Source of the DNA: an uncultured Latescibacterota bacterium | GTDB taxonomy: Bacteria; Latescibacterota; UBA2968; UBA8231 | Assembly (NCBI GenBank): GCA_951813615.1 | Contig: OX638377.1 | Span: 1,550,001-1,614,000 of the forward strand | Length of the DNA: 64,000 nucleotides | Reading direction: 5' to 3' | Shown here: one piece after another, positions 1 to 6,957 of the stretch | Position numbering within the stretch: the first letter of the stretch is position 1 | How the letters are laid out: every line of letters begins with the position of its first letter | The notes under the pieces: generated by a model | Seen by the model: only the letters and a program-made list of their open reading frames with translations | The model's database searches: none | Told to the model about the DNA's origin: nothing | Position numbers and translations under genes: made by a program

Positions 1-2
1 TT

Positions 3-1172
3 GGCTTACTGCCCCACGTCGTTGAGAAGGACTATGTGCTCGGCTGGGTTCTCGCCGGCATCTATCAGCACGCCGCTCTCGCAGAAAACTGGATTTTTAA
101 GGGCGGGACCTGTCTTAAGAAATGCTACTTCGAAACGTACCGATTCTCCGAAGACCTTGATTTTACACTCACGGATCCCCCTCCCATTGATCAGGAATTC
201 TTGGTCTCTGTCTTCCGCGAGATCGGCGAATGGATCTATGAGCAGACTGGCATCGAGATTCCCGAAGAGCTGCAGGAATTCGAGCTCTTTCCAAACCCGC
301 GTGGCACGGTGTCCTGCCAAGGCAAACTCAGCTACCGGGGACCGATCGCTCCGCGCTCAGGCGGCCTACCGCGTATCAAGCTTGACCTGACACTCGATGA
401 GCTTCTTGTCCTGCCGCCAGCGGAGCGTGTCATCTTTCACGACTACAGCGATACGCCTGCAGAGGGGATCACTGTCAGGTGCTACGCCTATGAGGAAGCC
501 TTTGGTGAGAAGGTCCGCGCTTTGGGCGACCGTGCCCGGCCCCGTGATCTCTATGATGTCATCAATCTTTTTCGCAACACCGAAGCACGGCCACAGTCCG
601 CTGTTCTGCACGACGTTCTGCAGCAAAAATGTACTCACCGCGGTATCCCTGTCCCGACCCTCGTCGAACTGGAGATACACAGGGACGATCTAGAAGGTTC
701 CTGGAAACCGATGCTGGGCCACCAGCTTCAGGCTCTGCCGCCCGTCGAATCTTTCTGGAGCGCACTTCCCGATTTCTTTGCTTGGCTTGAAACCGGCGTG
801 GCTCCCACTGTGCCAGGCACCTACCAGATGGCCGCTGGTGAAACCGTGCTCAGGGAACGCACACTGCACCTACCGGTCTCTGGAGCTACCCAGTCATTCT
901 TGGAGATCATCCGCTTTGCCGCCGCCAACCACTTGTGCGTGGACCTGGAATACTTGGAATCTGTCCGGCGGATTGAGCCCTATTCCCTGCGGCGCACCCG
1001 CGACGGCAATATTGTTCTGCACGCCATAAGGGCCTCCGATGGTGGGCATCGCAGCTACCGCATTGACCGCATCCAAGGCGCGCAGACAACCGGGCAAAGT
1101 TTTATCCCGCGTTATGAAGTGGAGTTGAGCCCGGAAGGCCCAGCCGTCATCCCGCCGACTGCAGCCCGGTAG
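3..1172 (+). CDS. AbiEii/AbiGii-type nucleotidyltransferase with C-terminal WYL-like region (5' end outside window)
   Basis: The frame is open from the window edge, so the true start lies upstream; a GTG at 36 is internal. The N-terminal part has the family signature FKGGTCLKKCYFE followed by RFSEDLDF, the GG and DxD elements of AbiEii-type nucleotidyltransferases, which are toxins of abortive-infection or toxin-antitoxin systems. Around residues 290-370 there is a WYL-like segment (EPYSLRRT, RSYRIDRIQG, FIPRYEVEL), often a ligand-sensing module. The stop at 1170 seems premature, because homologous tail sequence continues in other frames downstream. The partner antitoxin would lie before the window. 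The family call is strong; a defence role is inferred. Confidence 0.85.
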   Translation, partial: GLLPHVVEKDYVLGWVLAGIYQHAALAENWIFKGGTCLKKCYFETYRFSEDLDFTLTDPPPIDQEFLVSVFREIGEWIYEQTGIEIPEELQEFELFPNPRGTVSCQGKLSYRGPIAPRSGGLPRIKLDLTLDELLVLPPAERVIFHDYSDTPAEGITVRCYAYEEAFGEKVRALGDRARPRDLYDVINLFRNTEARPQSAVLHDVLQQKCTHRGIPVPTLVELEIHRDDLEGSWKPMLGHQLQALPPVESFWSALPDFFAWLETGVAPTVPGTYQMAAGETVLRERTLHLPVSGATQSFLEIIRFAAANHLCVDLEYLESVRRIEPYSLRRTRDGNIVLHAIRASDGGHRSYRIDRIQGAQTTGQSFIPRYEVELSPEGPAVIPPTAAR

Positions 1173-1174
1173 GT

Positions 1175-1365
1175 GCCGACACGAGCGTCTCGACCAAGAC
1201 CAGACGAGTAGATCGGCCCAGCGGGCCGCGCTATATCTATGAATGCGCTTATTGCGGCAAGCATTTACCCGAAAGGAAAGGACCTCTCAGCTTAATCCCC
1301 ACAAGAACAAGTCCGGCTATTCATGTTCTGGGCGGGCCGCAATTTATGTAGAGACACGGTACTGA
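1175..1365 (+). pseudogene. frameshifted zinc-finger tail of the AbiEii-type gene
   Basis: After the TAG at 1170-1172, frame 2 reads GPRYIYECAYCGKHF-like sequence up to about 1264. Frame 1 then continues with TRKERTSQLNPHKNKSGY, a further Cys and ETRY before a TGA at 1363-1365. The CxxC, basic stretch, NPHK and terminal Tyr resemble the zinc-ribbon tail that I recall ending full-length members of this family. Two single-base shifts are needed: one near 1168-1172 and one in the T run at 1264-1266. These could be real gene decay or sequencing and assembly errors in homopolymers. Confidence 0.7.
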
Positions 1366-1725
1366 GGCTCTGCCGGTGTCGCCCGAAATCAGTAACTAAA
1401 TTCGCTGGCATCGCTTGGTGCGTCACGAAGGCTCCCTCATGTCTCGGGTTGATCCTGATACGGGCCAGATGCGTGCCAGCCGCAAACAAACCCAACCATA
1501 CTGGGAACTCGGACGAATGCTGCATACGCTCAGCCCTTGACAGAGATTCAATATATATGTACGTAATGTTATCCAAGTGGCACAAGCCTGATCAGGCGTG
1601 CAGGGGATTGCGGAGCACTCGCGAGGAGATCAACAACACATCAAATTCTACGATGTTTACGAAATCGATGAGATGGTTCGTGATTTAGACAATGAAGAAA
1701 GCGCTATTGTGTGAGGACAAAAAGT
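1366..1725. other. intergenic stretch, no recognisable gene
   Basis: No conserved protein is recognisable on either strand. A TTGACA hexamer lies at 1537-1542, but no good -10 box follows at 16-18 bp, so I do not call a promoter. Base composition becomes AT-richer towards the following FRG gene. Confidence 0.4.
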
Positions 1726-2571
1726 ATGGGAGAAAAAGAGTCACGTCGCGTCAAGACTCTGGATGGTTTTATCAAATGGGCAGCACAATTCAACGACGGA
1801 CAATATCTGTTTCGTGGTGTTTCAAAAGACTCCTATAAGATAGAAGCATCTTCCTATCGTCGCTTGCCAAACGCAGATAAAAATAATCCAGGTAGACTAC
1901 TCAGAATCAATCAGGAGTTAATAGAAGAAGCACGTCTTCTAGGTCATGATCAGCGAAACGGTCAGCGACTATCCGATTTGGAACTTCTTGCAGAGCTCCA
2001 GCATTTCGGCGCGGCTACTTGCCTGATAGACTTTTCACGAAATACATTGGTTGCCCTATGGTTCGCCTGCCAGCAAAGTTCTACAGGGAAAGCAAAAAAT
2101 GGTAAAGTATTTGCTATTCGTAGCGATGATTCTGCTCGATCCAAAACCATAACTCCCAAATTAGTAATAGAAAAAGATATTGATTACTTTTTTAGGGAAG
2201 ATGAACATGGGAGATATCCGCTCTACCAATGGCAACCCAAATATCAGAACAACCGTATTATCGCCCAGCAATCTGTCTTTATTTTTGGTGGTGCCCAAGT
2301 TGAAACAGAGGCCGAGTGCGTCATCCTAAAAAATAGCAAGGAAGGTATTCTGACATCTCTGGACAAAGTATCAGGAATCACTGAAGCAAGTATCTATCCT
2401 GACTTTGATGGTTTTGCCCGCTTGCATGCTCAAAATAAGAAGCACATTGGACCTGATGCCCGAGATTCTCTGCAACGTGGTATTGAGGCTCACCAGAGAG
2501 GGGGCCTAGATGATGCTATTGAACACTACGATGAAGTTATCTCGTTACTTAACCCAGAAGGAGATTTATAA
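1726..2571 (+). CDS. FRG-domain protein
   Basis: The FRG domain is visible around residues 15-110: YLFRGVSKDSYKIEASSYRR near the start, then ELLAELQHFGAATCLIDFSRN and ALWFACQ, the usual pattern of this family. Its biochemical activity is not established; it is often seen in accessory or defence regions. The C-terminal residues (RGIEAHQRGGLDDAIEHY) form one TPR-like hairpin. ATG 1726 is chosen over GTG 1711 because GAGGAC precedes it at reasonable spacing. Codon use is AT-rich compared with the flanking metabolic genes, which suggests recent acquisition. The stop overlaps the next ATG (TAATG). Confidence 0.82.
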   Translation: MGEKESRRVKTLDGFIKWAAQFNDGQYLFRGVSKDSYKIEASSYRRLPNADKNNPGRLLRINQELIEEARLLGHDQRNGQRLSDLELLAELQHFGAATCLIDFSRNTLVALWFACQQSSTGKAKNGKVFAIRSDDSARSKTITPKLVIEKDIDYFFREDEHGRYPLYQWQPKYQNNRIIAQQSVFIFGGAQVETEAECVILKNSKEGILTSLDKVSGITEASIYPDFDGFARLHAQNKKHIGPDARDSLQRGIEAHQRGGLDDAIEHYDEVISLLNPEGDL

Positions 2572-4271
2572 TGAGTGCACGAAGTGCAGTCTCCTATCCT
2601 GAAGTTGGCTCGTTACAGTCGGATAAACTTACTCTCGCCAAGGCATACTATAATCGCGGCATTGCTTACGAGGAAAAAGGAGATTTTGAGCGTGCCCTCG
2701 CAGACTTTACCAAAGCGATAGACCTCAAGCCTGATTATGCCGAAGCCTATTATGGTCGTGGTGTGACTTATGGGGAAACCGACAATTCTGAGCGTGCCCT
2801 CGCAGACTTTACCAAAGCGATAGACCTCAAGCCTGATTATGCCGAAGCCTATTATGGTCGTGGTACTACTTACGGCATAAAAGGTGATTACAATCCTGCT
2901 ATTGCAGATTTTACCAAGGTAATACAACTGAAACCGGATGATGCTGATAGCTATCACAATCGTGGTGTGGTTTACAAAGAAAAAAGCGATTATAATCCTG
3001 CTATCGTAGACTTTACCAAGGCGATACAACTGAAACCGGATGATGCTGATAGCTATTACAATCGTGGTATGGCCTATAGGAAAGCCGGTAATTCTGACCG
3101 TGCCCTTGCAGACTTTACCGAAGCGATAGACCTCAAACCCAATTATGCCAATGCCTATAATAATCGCGGCATTGCTTTTGGGGAAATCGGGAATTTTGAT
3201 CAGGCTATTGCAGACTTTACCAAAGCGATAGACCTCAAACCCAATTATGCCGAAGCCTATAATAATCGTGGCATTACTTATGGGGAAAAAGGTAATTCTG
3301 ACCGTGCCCTTGCAGACTTTACCAAAGCGATAGACCTCAAACCTGATTATATTATAGCCTATTACAATCGCGGCATTGCTTTTGGGGAAATCGGGAATTT
3401 TGATCAGGCTATTGCAGACTTTACCAAAGCGATAGACCTCAAACCTGATTATACTAACGCCTATTATAATCGTGGCAATGCTTATGAGGAAATCGGGAAT
3501 TTTGATCAGGCTATTGCAGACTTTACCGAAGCGATAGACCTCAAACCTGATTATACTAACGCCTATTATGATCGTGGCAATGCTTATAATAAAAAAGGCG
3601 ATCCTGACCATGCCATTTTAGATTTTACAAAAGTAATAGAGATGAATCCCAATTTTGCCATAGCCTATAATAATCGTGGCATTGCTTGTGGGGCAATCGG
3701 GAATTTTGATCAGGCTATTGCAGACTTTACCGAAGCGATAGACCTCAAACCTGATTATACCATAGCCTATAATAATCGTGGCATTGCTTATGGGGAAACC
3801 GGTGATTCTGAGCGTGCCCTCGCAGACTTTACCAAAGCGATAGACCTCAAAAGTGACTATGTTGACGCTCACTACAATCGCGGTGTTACTTACGACGAAA
3901 AGGGTGAGCATGATCGTGCTATTAAAGATTATACTCAAACGATAGAGCTGAATCCCAATTTTGCTAAGGCCTATAACGGTCGCGGTGCGGCTTACGTGAG
4001 AAAGGGTGAGCATGATCGTGCCATTGAAGATTATACCCAAGCAATAGACCTCAAACTCGATTTTGCCGAGGCCTATTACAATCGCGGCGAGGCACGGTTG
4101 TACCTGCAAGCATGGAAAAATGCCAAATCAGACCTGACCGTTGCCAGAGACAAGGGGATAAATATCATCACTGCGTTTCAGGACGATTACGTAAGCGTTG
4201 CGAATTTCGAGGATAGAAATGGGATTAAGTTACCGGCAGATATCGCCGAGATGCTAACACCTCAGCAATAA
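2571..4271 (+). CDS. TPR protein of 15 tandem repeats with conserved C-terminal tail
   Basis: 566 residues. From about residue 22 to 531 there are 15 near-perfect 34-residue TPR units (consensus AYYNRGIAYGEKGNFDQAI then ADFTKAIDLKPDY), a superhelical protein-binding scaffold. There is no signal peptide or membrane segment. The last 30 residues leave the TPR pattern and read VANFEDRNGIKLPADIAEML, a tail that recurs at 48.2 kb. The start overlaps the FRG stop by one base, and the upstream protein already ends in a TPR-like hairpin, so the two products probably act together. The partner is unknown. Confidence 0.88.
   Translation: MSARSAVSYPEVGSLQSDKLTLAKAYYNRGIAYEEKGDFERALADFTKAIDLKPDYAEAYYGRGVTYGETDNSERALADFTKAIDLKPDYAEAYYGRGTTYGIKGDYNPAIADFTKVIQLKPDDADSYHNRGVVYKEKSDYNPAIVDFTKAIQLKPDDADSYYNRGMAYRKAGNSDRALADFTEAIDLKPNYANAYNNRGIAFGEIGNFDQAIADFTKAIDLKPNYAEAYNNRGITYGEKGNSDRALADFTKAIDLKPDYIIAYYNRGIAFGEIGNFDQAIADFTKAIDLKPDYTNAYYNRGNAYEEIGNFDQAIADFTEAIDLKPDYTNAYYDRGNAYNKKGDPDHAILDFTKVIEMNPNFAIAYNNRGIACGAIGNFDQAIADFTEAIDLKPDYTIAYNNRGIAYGETGDSERALADFTKAIDLKSDYVDAHYNRGVTYDEKGEHDRAIKDYTQTIELNPNFAKAYNGRGAAYVRKGEHDRAIEDYTQAIDLKLDFAEAYYNRGEARLYLQAWKNAKSDLTVARDKGINIITAFQDDYVSVANFEDRNGIKLPADIAEMLTPQQ
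2634..4163 (+). repeat. 102-bp tandem repeat array encoding TPRs
   Basis: Fifteen units of 102 bp each encode one TPR. Several are nearly identical at DNA level; for example the block encoding ADFTKAIDLKPDY recurs with few changes in units 1, 2, 7 and 8. Such identity implies recent unit duplication or gene conversion and predicts copy-number variation between strains, or collapse in short-read assemblies. Confidence 0.85.
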
Positions 4272-4371
4272 ATATTACCCACCTAGCCTCAAGGTACCTA
4301 CGCATCCTCGATTCGGAGCGGCTTCCCTTCGCGCTCAAAACGCCATAGTCGGATGGGACGAGCCCCAATCA

Positions 4372-4452
4372 CCTAGGGATTTGCCGGAAGGAACCTTAGC
4401 GGCAATTCTGAAGCAAGCGAGTGTAACCACAGAAGAATTTCTTCAATCGTAG
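4372..4452 (+). pseudogene. 3' fragment of a HicA-type toxin gene
   Basis: The frame reads PRDLPEGTLAAILKQASVTT then EEFLQS and a stop. This is the typical C-terminal third of a HicA mRNA interferase (compare the [13 protein letters not shown] end of the intact HicA at 38.3 kb). No start codon or N-terminal dsRBD-like half with the catalytic His is seen upstream, so it is a remnant. No HicB lies next to it. Confidence 0.65.
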
Positions 4453-4462
4453 AACTCACAAC

Positions 4463-5539
4463 TCAGTACACCCCCACCACCACAGACTCCTGCAACTCCG
4501 TCAGTAGCCGCAAATCTTTAACCCCATCCCAAGGATACGCATCAATCGGCTCGGCACGCTCAGCCTCGTCGCGCTCAAGAAAGCGGGGCATGAAAAATTC
4601 CTTGGTCAGAGTAGTGAGCATGACTTGGCCGGTCTCGCCGTAGCCGACCTTGCGCGCGGGGTCTTTGGGATCAACCAGCTCGATGACGGCGCGCGGCTGC
4701 GGCGGGTAGTAGGTGATGGCGTATTCGTCGGCCGGGTCGAAAGGCTTGGGACAGGCCAGACCCATCAGGGTGTTGCCGTAGGTGGGCACAAAGGCGAGGC
4801 CGGGCACCAACTCCTCGCGGGCGAAGCGGTGGAACTGGGCGTTCATTTCCGTGCCGCCGCAGAAGATGCCCTTAATGCCGAGTTTGGGCAGGGAGACTTT
4901 TTCGCAGAGGGCTTCGAGGAGGCGGGGCGTGGTGAAGACGCACTGCACGTTGTCGTGGGCCTTGAGGATCTTGAGCGCCTGATTGATGACGTGGGCTTTG
5001 TAGTCTTCTAAGTCGCGCATCTTGCCGGCGCGGATGAGTTCGTTGACCCAGCGGGGATCGAGATCCACCAGAAAGCACAAGCCGCCGCGTAGTTGGGCGA
5101 GGTATTCAATAGAGAGGCGCAGGCGGCGCGGCCCCGAAGGCCCCAGCATCAGCCAGTCGGCTCCCTTGGGGAAATCCTCCTCGGACAGACTCTCGCTGTA
5201 AAGCGCGTAGTCGGTGTGGAAGTCGCGGATGTTGATGCGGTATTTGGGCAAGCCGGTCGAGCCGCCGGTCTCAAAGACGTAGATCGGCTCGTCGGCGTAG
5301 GCTTTGGGCACCCACTGGCGCACTGGGCCGCCGCGTAGCCACTCGTCCTCAAAGTGGCCGAGCAGGGCCAAGTCGTCATAGGAGCGGATTTGCTCGCGCG
5401 GGTCGAAGTCGAGTTGTTGGGCGTAGGAGAGCCAGAAGGGGCAGCCGGTCTCGGGGCTGAAGTGCCACTCGACGATGGCGCGGACGTGAGCGTCGAGGTC
5501 GTCGCGGGCGGCGGCGATTTTGTCTGGTGAGACGCTCAT
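4463..5539 (-). CDS. PaaK-like adenylate-forming enzyme (acyl-CoA ligase family)
   Basis: 358 residues. The ATP-binding P-loop of the ANL (AMP-binding) superfamily is visible as FETGGSTGLPK around residue 90, followed by a GGTEMN segment and GYGETGQVMLTTL near the C terminus. It resembles phenylacetate-CoA ligase homologues but is shorter than the usual roughly 430 residues; the C-terminal lid domain with its catalytic Lys seems reduced or absent. The substrate is unknown. The ATG overlaps the stop of the upstream propeller gene (ATGA), so it is the third gene of a translationally coupled operon starting at 9119. Confidence 0.7.
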   Translation of the reverse strand: MSVSPDKIAAARDDLDAHVRAIVEWHFSPETGCPFWLSYAQQLDFDPREQIRSYDDLALLGHFEDEWLRGGPVRQWVPKAYADEPIYVFETGGSTGLPKYRINIRDFHTDYALYSESLSEEDFPKGADWLMLGPSGPRRLRLSIEYLAQLRGGLCFLVDLDPRWVNELIRAGKMRDLEDYKAHVINQALKILKAHDNVQCVFTTPRLLEALCEKVSLPKLGIKGIFCGGTEMNAQFHRFAREELVPGLAFVPTYGNTLMGLACPKPFDPADEYAITYYPPQPRAVIELVDPKDPARKVGYGETGQVMLTTLTKEFFMPRFLERDEAERAEPIDAYPWDGVKDLRLLTELQESVVVGVY

Positions 5540-6957
5540 TGGCTTTCTTCCGCGATGGCGAAGAGGGTGTTGCGCGAGGCGATGTACAGGACGCCGTCGC
5601 GGGCAACTGGAGTGGTGTACACGGCGCTGCCCAGATTCGTTTCGTGTAGTAATTCGAACGCTTTGTCAGCCTTGAGTATATCGACGTCGCCGTCCTCGTC
5701 GCCGATATAAACCTTGCCGTCGGCGACAAAGGGCGAGCCCCAGATCGCGGCGAACGTGTCGTGGGTCCAGTGATGGGTGCCGGTCTTGGCGTCGAGGCAA
5801 TAGAGGAAGCCACTCAGGTCGGCGGTGTAGAGCAGGCCGTCGGCAATGGCGACGGTGGAGATGGTGCGGTTGTAGTGTTCGCCGCCGAAGTGCCAGATTG
5901 CGCCCGTCTCGGTGATGTCGCCGGTGCCGCTGGCGTCAATGGCCCACAGGTGGCCCTCACCCTCGCCGTGCTCGGGGTCTTGGCCGACGCCGAGATAGAC
6001 CACGCCGTCGTGGAAGACGGGCGTGGAGACGAGGTTGTTGCGGGTGCCGCGCCCGCCCAACTCCCAGACCGAATCCTTGGGGTTGCAGTCGAATTTCCAG
6101 ATTAGCTCGCCGGTGTCGGGTGCGAGGGCATAGACCCAGCCGTCGCCGCCGGGGAAGATTACCTGCTTGCGGCCACCGGCCTCGCCGTAGGCGGGGTTGG
6201 CCCACTGGCCGTGCAGAATCTGGTCGCCGGGCAGGTCGCTGTCCCAGAGGAGTTCGCCGGTCTGCAGGTCGAGGGCGATGAAGCTGGGGGCAAAGGGGGC
6301 CGGGATGTGGATGTGGCCCTCGTCCACGCCGTTGCTGGTCAGGGCGAAGAGGCGACCGTCCACACCTATGGGCGAACTGGTGGCGAGGTTGTGAGGGAAG
6401 ACGTCCAACTCGGCGATCATGTCGAATTTCCAGATGAGATCCGCGTTGGTGGGCGCGGTGGCGGTCTCGTCGGCGATGGGGCCGTCGTTTTCGCCGTCGC
6501 GGAAGCCCTCGGTGTCGAGGCATACGACTTCGGCGCGGTTGGAGACGTAGTAGAGGCGGTCGCCTTCGACATAAGGGGTGGAGCAGACGCCCTGCTGTGG
6601 CCAGTCGTTGACGCGGCCGGCCGGCAGCTTGGGATGGGCGATTTGCCAGAGGAAGGTGCCGTCCTCTAAGGAAAAGGCCATCACCACGCCGCGATCGCCC
6701 TTGTGATTGGGATCGCGCTCGGCTTGGTTGTTGGTGCCGACGAAAATTTTGTCACCGGCGATCAGGGGTCCGGCGTAAGTCTGCGAGCCGAGCGTGGCGC
6801 TCCACTTGACGTTGGTGCCGGTCTCGACGTCCCAAGTGGTGGGCAGGTTTTTCTCGTCCGAGACTTGGTTGCGCCCCGGCGAGCCGCCCCACATGGCGGT
6901 TTGGGCAGTGGCGGAGGCGGTTAGGGCGAGGATGAGGTAGCAAATAGCTATAGTCAT
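5536..6957 (-). CDS. exported PQQ-like beta-propeller protein
   Basis: 473 residues from ATG 6957; an upstream open frame is not used, because a signal peptide begins here (MTIAICYLILALTASATAQ). The mature part has repeated propeller blades of the PQQ_2 type: GPLIAGDKIFVGT, STPYVEGDRLYYVS, STPVFHDGVVYLGVG, SPFVADGKVYIGDEDGD. Each blade carries the AxDxxTGxxxW-like tryptophan motif, for example ALDLQTGELLWDSDLP. It probably forms an eight-bladed periplasmic propeller; cofactor binding is not proven. The start overlaps the stop of the upstream paralogue by one base. Confidence 0.85.
   Translation of the reverse strand: MTIAICYLILALTASATAQTAMWGGSPGRNQVSDEKNLPTTWDVETGTNVKWSATLGSQTYAGPLIAGDKIFVGTNNQAERDPNHKGDRGVVMAFSLEDGTFLWQIAHPKLPAGRVNDWPQQGVCSTPYVEGDRLYYVSNRAEVVCLDTEGFRDGENDGPIADETATAPTNADLIWKFDMIAELDVFPHNLATSSPIGVDGRLFALTSNGVDEGHIHIPAPFAPSFIALDLQTGELLWDSDLPGDQILHGQWANPAYGEAGGRKQVIFPGGDGWVYALAPDTGELIWKFDCNPKDSVWELGGRGTRNNLVSTPVFHDGVVYLGVGQDPEHGEGEGHLWAIDASGTGDITETGAIWHFGGEHYNRTISTVAIADGLLYTADLSGFLYCLDAKTGTHHWTHDTFAAIWGSPFVADGKVYIGDEDGDVDILKADKAFELLHETNLGSAVYTTPVARDGVLYIASRNTLFAIAEESQ

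Noticed and set aside
1323..1688. ORFs on both strands between the AbiEii-type and FRG genes
   Set aside because: No conserved motif, and codon use does not look like coding sequence; one overlaps the frameshifted zinc-finger tail.
2613..4109. Long antisense ORFs opposite the TPR gene
   Set aside because: They arise because each 102-bp TPR unit happens to be open on the other strand; the product is a repetitive Ile/Val-rich sequence with no family match or ribosome site.
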